6,075 nt of DNA from assembly GCA_903854305.1 (NCBI GenBank), contig CAINWC010000116.1, forward strand, positions 1 through 6,075, read 5' to 3'. The notes below the pieces were generated by a model. That model was not told the origin of the DNA and did not search any database. It saw nothing but the letters and a program-made list of their open reading frames with translations. Each line of letters opens with the position of its first letter. Within the stretch, counting starts at the first letter, position 1. Source of the stretch: an uncultured Pseudomonadota bacterium. GTDB taxonomy: Bacteria; Pseudomonadota; Gammaproteobacteria; Burkholderiales; Methylophilaceae. Of this stretch, positions 1 through 5,254 are shown one piece after another. A program made the translations under genes and the position numbers.

Positions 1-1
1 G

Positions 2-460
2 GCTGTAAGTTTTGTTACGCTATCTTTTAGCTTGTGGTTTTCTGATGTTGTGGCTGCGGATGCTGTGGCTATATCACCATCGGGTGGCATACTTAAAATG
101 GTGCTTGGGCTGGTTGTAGTATTAGCCGTGATGGCGCTTCTTACTTGGGTTTTGAAGCGCATGTTGCCTGGTGTAGGCAACAAACAATCAGTCGTTCGTA
201 TCGTCGGCGGCGTAAACGTTGGCTCACGTGAACGTGTCGTGGTAGTCGAAGTCGCTGGTCGTTGGATAGTGGTTGGTGTGGCGCCTGGGCACGTAAATGG
301 TATCGCTAATTTAGAGATAGGCGCGGTGCAGCTCGCAGAAAATGCACTGAGTGACAACGGCATATTGAGCGATAGCCCCAATGGTTTTACAGAAACATTT
401 GCGCAATGGTTAAATAAATCGACTGGTAAGATGTTAGAAAAAAAAGATGTTAAAAAATAA
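2..460 (+). CDS. fliO: Flagellar biosynthesis protein FliO, 5'-partial
   Basis: FliO is a small inner-membrane protein that helps assemble the FliP ring of the flagellar type III export gate. The visible part is 152 residues. One strong membrane helix lies at about residues 30-52 ([18 protein letters not shown]), followed by a basic KR and a short cytoplasmic beta-rich domain containing [19 protein letters not shown] and [11 protein letters not shown], which is typical of the FliO family. The C-terminal tail is polar and lysine-rich. A TTG at 32 could serve as a start, but it has no Shine-Dalgarno and the frame stays open to base 2. The residues before it ([21 protein letters not shown]) look like the end of a signal peptide with an Ala-rich cleavage site. 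I therefore treat the gene as cut by the window edge. It overlaps fliP by 14 bp, which suggests translational coupling. Identity rests on the domain pattern and on the fliPQR genes downstream. Confidence 0.88.
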   Translation, partial: AVSFVTLSFSLWFSDVVAADAVAISPSGGILKMVLGLVVVLAVMALLTWVLKRMLPGVGNKQSVVRIVGGVNVGSRERVVVVEVAGRWIVVGVAPGHVNGIANLEIGAVQLAENALSDNGILSDSPNGFTETFAQWLNKSTGKMLEKKDVKK

Positions 461-1217
461 ATTATATGGCTCACTCGCTGGGCATCCTGCTGCATTTCTG
501 TTGCTAGGGTTACTGTTACTGCCTTTTACGGCTTTTGCCGAAAACGGGTTACCGCTTGTGAATGCACTGCCAACCGCAGGTGGTGGTCAAAGCTATACGC
601 TGAGCCTACAAACCTTAATCTTACTAACTTCTCTAACGTTCTTACCCGCGGCCTTGCTGATGATGACGGGCTTTACCCGTATCATTATCGTGCTATCGTT
701 ATTGCGTCAGGCATTAGGCACACAATCAGCACCACCTAATCAGGTCATGGTTGGTTTGGCTTTATTCCTCACTTTTTTTGTGATGAGCCCAGTCATCGAT
801 AAAATCTATTTAGATGCTTATCAGCCGCTTTCAGAAAATAAAATCAGCATGCAAGAGGCACTGGACAAGGGTAGCGCACCGCTTAAAGAGTTTATGATGA
901 AACAAACCCGTGAAGGCGATCTTGCATTGTTTGTAAAAATGGCGAAAATCGAGAAGATAGAAACGCCAGAGCAAGTGCCCCTGTTAGTTTTAGTGCCAGC
1001 ATTTATGACAAGTGAGCTTAAAACTGCCTTTCAAATAGGCTTTGCCATTTTCATCCCATTTTTAATCATTGATATGGTGGTTGCCAGTGTATTGATGGCC
1101 ATGGGGATGATGATGGTGTCGCCGTCTATCGTAGCATTGCCGTTTAAACTGATGCTGTTTGTACTGGTTGATGGCTGGCAGTTACTGCTTGGCTCACTGG
1201 TACAAAGTTTTTACTAG
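447..1217 (+). CDS. fliP: Flagellar export-gate protein FliP
   Basis: FliP is the core membrane subunit of the flagellar type III secretion gate; five copies form a pore with FliQ and FliR. The protein is 256 residues, a normal length. Residues 1-31 look like a cleavable signal peptide: a basic start (MLKNK), a hydrophobic core at 16-29, and AFA before Glu32. This is known for FliP. Family signatures are clear: [20 protein letters not shown] (73-92) followed by QSAPPNQV, and [20 protein letters not shown] (202-221) followed by MMVSP. Membrane helices lie at about 53-72, 76-90, 100-117, 193-222 and 230-252. The polar stretch at about 122-175 is the periplasmic region. The ATG at 447 lies inside the end of fliO and has only a weak, A-rich upstream region, so translation probably depends on fliO. 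The fliQ gene starts 24 bp after the TAG stop. Nothing looks broken. Confidence 0.97.
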   Translation: MLKNKLYGSLAGHPAAFLLLGLLLLPFTAFAENGLPLVNALPTAGGGQSYTLSLQTLILLTSLTFLPAALLMMTGFTRIIIVLSLLRQALGTQSAPPNQVMVGLALFLTFFVMSPVIDKIYLDAYQPLSENKISMQEALDKGSAPLKEFMMKQTREGDLALFVKMAKIEKIETPEQVPLLVLVPAFMTSELKTAFQIGFAIFIPFLIIDMVVASVLMAMGMMMVSPSIVALPFKLMLFVLVDGWQLLLGSLVQSFY

Positions 1218-1230
1218 CGTTACTTAAGCT

Positions 1231-1236
1231 AAGGAG
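1231..1236 (+). promoter_or_regulatory. Shine-Dalgarno sequence of fliQ
   Basis: AAGGAG lies 5 bases before the ATG at 1242. It is a near-perfect match to the anti-Shine-Dalgarno sequence and fixes the fliQ start. None of the other starts in the window has a comparable site, so fliQ may be translated independently while its neighbours rely more on coupling. Confidence 0.8.
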
Positions 1237-1241
1237 CGAAA

Positions 1242-1511
1242 ATGACCCCAGAAAGCGTGATGACACTTGGTCGAGATGCTATGGAAATCACCTTAATGGT
1301 GGCTGCGCCAATATTGCTAGTGGTACTTGCCATCGGGCTGATAGTCAGTATCTTTCAGGCTGCGACACAGATCAATGAAGCTACATTGTCGTTTATTCCT
1401 AAATTAGTTGGCGTGTTTGCCACGCTGACGTTTGCTGGTCAATGGATGCTCACCACTATGGTAGATTACATGCACTTGGTATTTACTAGCATTCCTAGTA
1501 TGGCTAATTAG
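1242..1511 (+). CDS. fliQ: Flagellar export-gate protein FliQ
   Basis: FliQ is a small two-helix membrane protein. Four copies wrap around the FliP-FliR core of the flagellar type III export gate in the inner membrane. The product is 89 residues, the usual size. It has the family layout: a short polar N-terminus (MTPESVMTLGRDAMEI), helix 1 at about 15-38 (TLMVAAPILLVVLAIGLIVS), the conserved loop IFQAATQINEATLSFIPK (37-54), and helix 2 at about 55-78. The loop residues QAATQINE and TLSFIPK are hallmarks of the FliQ/SctS family. Position between fliP and fliR excludes a virulence-type SctS paralogue. The start is supported by AAGGAG 5 bases upstream. The last codons and stop (ATG GCT AAT TAG) are copied, imperfectly, in the gap that follows. 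Confidence 0.97.
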   Translation: MTPESVMTLGRDAMEITLMVAAPILLVVLAIGLIVSIFQAATQINEATLSFIPKLVGVFATLTFAGQWMLTTMVDYMHLVFTSIPSMAN

Positions 1512-1543
1512 GGTATGGCTAACTAGTGATGGGCAATTAGTAT
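1499..1543 (+). repeat. Imperfect 15-bp tandem repeat over the fliQ stop codon
   Basis: Three units follow each other: TATGGCTAATTAGGG (1499-1513), TATGGCTAACTAGTG (1514-1528), then a more decayed ATGGGCAATTAG (1529-1540). Units 1 and 2 differ at two of 15 positions. Each contains a tiny ATG-to-TAG reading frame: Met-Ala-Asn, Met-Ala-Asn and Met-Gly-Asn. The first is the real C-terminus of FliQ. This looks like local duplication of the gene end by slippage; any function is unknown. Confidence 0.7.
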
Positions 1544-1552
1544 AGCTTTTAA

Positions 1553-1574
1553 ATGATCTCGATATGATTTCAAT
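1553..1574 (+). repeat. Imperfect 11-bp tandem duplication of the fliR start
   Basis: ATGATCTCGAT (1553-1563) is followed directly by ATGATTTCAAT (1564-1574); they match at 9 of 11 positions. The second copy begins fliR (Met-Ile-Ser-Ile). The first copy opens a four-codon frame, also Met-Ile-Ser-Ile, that stops at TGA 1565-1567 and overlaps the fliR ATG as ATGA. It may be only a duplication scar, or a mini-leader whose termination feeds re-initiation at fliR. Confidence 0.6.
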
Positions 1575-2364
1575 CAGTAGCGAGCTACTGCAAACCTGGA
1601 TTGTAAGTTTGCTCTGGCCTTTAACCCGAGTATTAGGTGTCATAGCCGCAGCGCCAATCTACAGTCACACGGCTATTCCCAATCAGGTGAAACTTGGTTT
1701 AGGCATTATGCTTACATTGATTATTGTGCCTACACTGCCACCTTTGCCGCAATTCGAAATATTTTCATTTCAAGGCCTTCTTATCCTTGTTCAGCAGCTT
1801 ATTATTGGGCTGGCAATAGGGTTTAGCATGCGCCTGGTTTTTTCTGCCGTCGAGATGGCCGGGCAGCTCATCGGTATGTCGATGGGGCTTGGGTTCGCCA
1901 GCTTTTATGATCCACAGTCACAAGGCCAAAGTACCGCTGTGAATCAGTTTTTAGTGTTGCTTGCGATGCTTATATTCTTAAGTCTGGATGGCCACCTGAT
2001 GGTGGTGAGCGCAGTGGCCAACAGTTTTATCACCATGCCGATTTCAGTTGGTGGAGGTGGCATTAACCCATTGAAGATTGCGCTGTGGGGTGAGACGATA
2101 TTTAGTTCAGGCTTGCTGCTAGCATTGCCAGCGGTGACCGCATTGCTCATCACCAATATGGCGCTAGGCATACTCACCAGAACAGCACCACAACTAAACC
2201 TGTTTGGTATCGGCTTCCCTATTACGCTGAGCATCGGTTTTGTAGTGCTGGCATTATCACTGCCTGGAATGTTGAAGCCAATAGAGAACTTTATCGAAAA
2301 GGGTATCAGTAATATGGCTCAGGTGGCTGAACCAAGCATTAGTTCGCATTTTACACTTCACTAA
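1564..2364 (+). CDS. fliR: Flagellar export-gate protein FliR
   Basis: FliR is the single-copy subunit that closes the FliP5-FliQ4-FliR1 export gate of the flagellar type III system and contacts FlhB. The product is 266 residues, close to the usual 255-265. It is almost wholly hydrophobic, with helices at about 10-32, 43-60, 70-92, 128-150, 178-205 and 213-236. Family features include the early R-x-x-G-V-x-x-x-x-P pattern (22-31), VFSAVEMAGQLIGMSMGLGFASFYDP (92-117, broken here as VFSAVEMAG then QLIGMSMG), TAVNQFL (124-130), and RTAPQLNLFGIGFPI (206-220). I chose the ATG at 1564 because in-frame stop TAG 1543-1545 lies just upstream and no other start intervenes. There is no evident Shine-Dalgarno. 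The common follower flhB is absent; a convergent gene cluster begins instead. Confidence 0.97.
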   Translation: MISISSELLQTWIVSLLWPLTRVLGVIAAAPIYSHTAIPNQVKLGLGIMLTLIIVPTLPPLPQFEIFSFQGLLILVQQLIIGLAIGFSMRLVFSAVEMAGQLIGMSMGLGFASFYDPQSQGQSTAVNQFLVLLAMLIFLSLDGHLMVVSAVANSFITMPISVGGGGINPLKIALWGETIFSSGLLLALPAVTALLITNMALGILTRTAPQLNLFGIGFPITLSIGFVVLALSLPGMLKPIENFIEKGISNMAQVAEPSISSHFTLH

Positions 2365-2427
2365 GATGATCTGGCTAAATGGACTTAATGCGCGGGCACC
2401 TTTATTCAAATATACGATTTAAGTCAA
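2365..2427. other. Short gap between the converging gene blocks
   Basis: This 63-bp AT-rich gap separates the stop of fliR from the stop of the minus-strand glycosyltransferase. The only structure I see is an inverted repeat, GACTTAA (2382-2388) and TTAAGTC (2419-2425), with a 30-base loop. It lacks a GC-rich stem and a clean T-run on either strand, so it is a poor intrinsic terminator. Termination here may be Rho-dependent or may lie elsewhere. Confidence 0.4.
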
Positions 2428-3900
2428 TTAAATTGGGTTAAGCATTACATATAAACGGTAGTTACCAGTATCTCCAACTGCGTTTAAGTGTTCCAACTGC
2501 TTACTTAATGAAGTTAATTGATTTTTTCTTACCGCAATATAAGTGAGATTTCCTTTTGCATATTGGCTCACTTCTTCCACCGTATTCATTTTTAAGGCTT
2601 GGCCATGACTATAAAACATGGCGGAATATGGGCGATCACCTAGGAATATCAGTGGCTGCATACTGGTTTGCGCCACATGCTGCGCTTCAAATAATTGCGT
2701 AATTGATTTAGCAGATTTTAAATCTGCGGTATGACCTATTGTTAAAATACTTAATACAACCACAAAAACTAGCGCACTTGCAGTTGTGCCAAAAAACAGG
2801 ATTTTTTTAGCAATGTTTTGCTCAATGTTACCCAATAAATGGGCTAGCAATAAGGCCAGTGCAGGTAATCCTGGCAATACATACGTCCACAAAATATTGC
2901 CCGACATTGTAAAAAATAAACAGGGTGCAATGGTAGCAAGCAATAAATAAAGACTTAATTGATGTTGCTGAATAGTCTTTCTGGCGACAAGTTTATTTCT
3001 ATAAACGAATACCGCTATTGGCAAAATCAAGCTCCATGGTAGGGTTGCGTATATAAATTGCAACCAAATTGTGCCGCGGTGCGTAGCGTGTGCGGAGCCG
3101 TATAAATCGCCTTTCCAGCCTGAAACTGTAAAGCGTTGCCAATGTTCACCCACAAAAAAGTAGTTTAAAAATCCAGGGGTATGTTGTTCCGCGAGTAAGT
3201 ACCATGGAATAACGACTAATATTGCGGCAAAGCAGCCAATAATCCACGCTAATCCTTGCCATGTTTCCTTAATAGATTTGCTTAGTAATGCCCATAAGCC
3301 TATTGGTAACAACACCAGAACCCAGCCAACCGGGCCTTTGGCGAGTAGCATGATGCTTAGGCCTATGAAGAATAACCACTGCTCACGTTTTCGGTCAGAT
3401 GCATTGCCGCGTAAACTTAACCAAAATGCCCTTAGCGATAGCGTGCTGCCCACACAGAGCGCCATGTCCGTCATTACTGCGCCTGAGGATACCAGAAATA
3501 TAAATGAGGTACTGAGAATGATGATGACGTAAAAAGGGTTGATGAAGCTGCGTTTGGCCCAGTCATAACAAGTAGCTATTACCAGTAATGCCGCCAAAAA
3601 ATGTGGAAATCTGACTGCGAACTCATTGATGCCGAATAATTTAATGCCCAGCGCAGACATCCAAAAAGATAACGGTGGTTTACCCCAAAACGGCATGCCA
3701 ACATCATACCAAGGCGTAACCCAGTCGTTCATTTCAGCCATTTTTCGTGCGATTTCACCGTAACGGCCTTCGGTCATATCCATGAGTGGGTAAAGGCCTA
3801 GTGAAATAAAGCGCATCACGACTAGAGCGATGAAAATGAGGACAGTACGCTGACCAAGCGCGTATTTAGCCGTTAGCCAAAAACGTGATAATTGATTCAT
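2428..3900 (-). CDS. ArnT/PMT-like GT-C membrane glycosyltransferase
   Basis: This is a polyprenyl-phosphate-sugar-dependent glycosyltransferase of the GT-C fold, related to ArnT (family GT83) and PMT_2 proteins. Such enzymes move a sugar from a lipid-phosphate carrier to an acceptor on the periplasmic face of the inner membrane. The 490-residue protein has about 12 predicted helices, beginning at 18-38. The first periplasmic loop carries the family signature: Asp41, Glu44, Arg46, Tyr47 in DMTEGRYGEIARKM, then GMPFWGKPPLSFW (68-80). A second acidic site, Asp145, sits in VMTDMAL. SGNILWTYVLPGLPAL (333-348) matches the ArnT region before the last helices. A soluble tail follows from about 390. 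ArnT itself has about 550 residues and usually Glu before KPP; here it is Gly73. It starts 13 bp after the preceding glycosyltransferase, with no clear Shine-Dalgarno. The substrate is unknown, so I do not call it arnT. Confidence 0.85.
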   Translation of the reverse strand: MNQLSRFWLTAKYALGQRTVLIFIALVVMRFISLGLYPLMDMTEGRYGEIARKMAEMNDWVTPWYDVGMPFWGKPPLSFWMSALGIKLFGINEFAVRFPHFLAALLVIATCYDWAKRSFINPFYVIIILSTSFIFLVSSGAVMTDMALCVGSTLSLRAFWLSLRGNASDRKREQWLFFIGLSIMLLAKGPVGWVLVLLPIGLWALLSKSIKETWQGLAWIIGCFAAILVVIPWYLLAEQHTPGFLNYFFVGEHWQRFTVSGWKGDLYGSAHATHRGTIWLQFIYATLPWSLILPIAVFVYRNKLVARKTIQQHQLSLYLLLATIAPCLFFTMSGNILWTYVLPGLPALALLLAHLLGNIEQNIAKKILFFGTTASALVFVVVLSILTIGHTADLKSAKSITQLFEAQHVAQTSMQPLIFLGDRPYSAMFYSHGQALKMNTVEEVSQYAKGNLTYIAVRKNQLTSLSKQLEHLNAVGDTGNYRLYVMLNPI

Positions 3901-3913
3901 AAATTTTAAATTA

Positions 3914-4873
3914 TCAACTTGATTTTGCTGGATAGAATGTTTCGATCAAATACACAGGGCGTTGTTTGACTTCCGTATAGATGCGTGCAAGATACTCACC
4001 TAAAATGCCAATGCAGAATAGTTGTAAGCCACCCAGAAATAAAATAACAATGATCAGGGTAGGGAAGCCATGCACGGTATCAGGCGTTATGATGCTTTTA
4101 ATCAGGAAATAGCTTGCGTATAAAAATGCGCTGCCAGCACTGGCTAAACCTAACCAAGTCGCCATTTGCAACGGTGCGGTTGAAAAGGCGGTTATGCCTT
4201 GCCAAGCCAGCCCAACCAGTTTAAAAAATGGCCATTTTGTATCGCCAGCTGCGCGTGGGTCACGCTCGTATTCTATGGTAGCCTGTGGGTAGCCTACCCA
4301 AGCGTACAAGCCTTTCATAAAGCGACCACGCTCATTGAGCTGGTTAATGGCATTAATAGCACGCCGACTGAATAGCCTGAAGTCGCCTACATTATGCGGG
4401 ATTGCCACCTCGCTAATTTTACCAATGAGGTGATAGAACATGCTGGCCGTCGTTTTCTTCCACATAGGCTCGCCATAACGCTCGGAGCGTTTCATATTGA
4501 CAATGTCTGCACCATTATGCCAAGCATTCAGCATGGCTGGGATGAGTGCTGGCGAATCTTGTAAATCAGCATCAATCATAATCGCTGACTCACCTCGGCA
4601 CAACTTGAAGCCAGCAGTCATGGCAGCTTCTTTACCAAAGTTACGGCTAAATTTAGCGTAGGCAATTTCCGGACACTCTTTTTGTAAAGCAAGAATAATC
4701 GCTTCTGTATTATCGCGACTGCCATCGTTAACATAAACGATTTCATAGGTGATATTCAGTGGCTTGATGACTTCAAGAATCTTTTGATGGAACATCGGTA
4801 GCACAGCTTCTTCGTTATAAGCTGGCACAATGATGCTCAGTTCAATTTTTGGTTCAGTAGTTGAGGCTTTCAT
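3914..4873 (-). CDS. GtrB/DPM1-like polyprenyl-phosphate glycosyltransferase (GT2)
   Basis: This family 2 glycosyltransferase probably transfers a sugar from a nucleotide donor to undecaprenyl phosphate on the cytoplasmic side of the inner membrane, as GtrB and ArnC do. The 319-residue protein has a GT-A domain: SIIVPAYNEE (13-22), YVNDGSRDNT (47-56), the metal-binding DADLQDSP (101-108), and the family motifs GDFRLFSR (163-170), RGRFMKGLYAWVG (182-194) and GDTKWPFFKL (210-219). Two C-terminal helices follow at about 236-260 and 272-294, then a basic tail with RPVYLIETFY. I chose the ATG at 4871-4873 because it forms an ATGA overlap with the stop of the GtrA gene and begins directly before the first beta strand; an in-frame ATG at 4961-4963 would run about 90 bp deeper into that gene. 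The donor sugar cannot be inferred. Confidence 0.9.
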   Translation of the reverse strand: MKASTTEPKIELSIIVPAYNEEAVLPMFHQKILEVIKPLNITYEIVYVNDGSRDNTEAIILALQKECPEIAYAKFSRNFGKEAAMTAGFKLCRGESAIMIDADLQDSPALIPAMLNAWHNGADIVNMKRSERYGEPMWKKTTASMFYHLIGKISEVAIPHNVGDFRLFSRRAINAINQLNERGRFMKGLYAWVGYPQATIEYERDPRAAGDTKWPFFKLVGLAWQGITAFSTAPLQMATWLGLASAGSAFLYASYFLIKSIITPDTVHGFPTLIIVILFLGGLQLFCIGILGEYLARIYTEVKQRPVYLIETFYPAKSS

Positions 4874-5238
4874 GCAAATGTCCAAAAGCGATTGATGATA
4901 AAGGTCAATATAAGCCCGAAGCTTGTAGCGATTATTTGTGCGAGTATATAATGTAAATGCCAATGTTGGCTGAGGCCAGCCACTATCAAAGTTTGCATTA
5001 TAACGCCTAAGCCTGCCGTGATTAAGAATTTAGGCAGGATTCTTGTATGGGCTATTTTGCTTAAGAAAGTATAACGATAATTGAGGATGTATGCGGTTAG
5101 TGCGCCAATAGTGGCACCAACTAAAGTGGCTTGCCACGCTGGCCAAGGCAGTGTTTTGATAACAAGCAGAAATACCATGTAATGAACCATGGTAGAAAAT
5201 CCACCAGCAGTACAATATTTTATAAACTGTTTGCGCAT
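4870..5238 (-). CDS. GtrA-family small membrane protein, putative lipid-sugar flippase
   Basis: GtrA-family proteins are small four-helix membrane proteins, proposed to flip undecaprenyl-phosphate-linked sugars to the periplasmic face. The protein is 122 residues, which fits the family. It opens with the typical basic start and first helix, FIKYCTAGGFSTMVHYMVF (5-23), with further helices at about 36-54, 71-90 and 96-115. The paired family motifs N-Y-x-Y-T-F (53-58) and N-R-F-W-T-F (116-121) are both present, the second ending the protein. The start at 5236-5238 gives the conserved N-terminus; there is no evident Shine-Dalgarno. It lies 16 bp after the RND permease stop and overlaps the following glycosyltransferase by 4 bp, so the three glycosylation genes are almost certainly co-translated. 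The flipping role is family-level and only partly proven. Confidence 0.9.
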   Translation of the reverse strand: MRKQFIKYCTAGGFSTMVHYMVFLLVIKTLPWPAWQATLVGATIGALTAYILNYRYTFLSKIAHTRILPKFLITAGLGVIMQTLIVAGLSQHWHLHYILAQIIATSFGLILTFIINRFWTFA

Positions 5239-5254
5239 CGTTTGATTGTGAATT

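Noticed and set aside
1404..2234. Minus-strand open frames opposite fliQ and fliR (1404-1643 and 1944-2234).
   Set aside because: They are opposite well-supported membrane-protein genes, match no family I know, and have no ribosome-binding site.
2382..2425. Inverted repeat GACTTAA/TTAAGTC as an intrinsic terminator.
   Set aside because: The stem is only 7 AT-rich pairs with a 30-base loop and no T-run, so it would be unstable.
3278..3532. Plus-strand open frame inside the GT-C transferase gene.
   Set aside because: It is antisense to a strong family match and its translation shows no domain-like pattern.
4871..4963. Longer N-terminus for the GT2 gene from an ATG at 4961-4963 (349 residues).
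   Set aside because: The extra 30 residues lie inside the GtrA coding sequence, show no GT2 character, and the ATG at 4871-4873 gives the standard ATGA overlap and the normal family start.
2428..5238. Prophage-borne serotype-conversion cassette.
   Set aside because: The gene order fits, but no integrase, attachment site, tRNA or phage gene is visible, and the cassette directly follows a chromosomal-type efflux gene.
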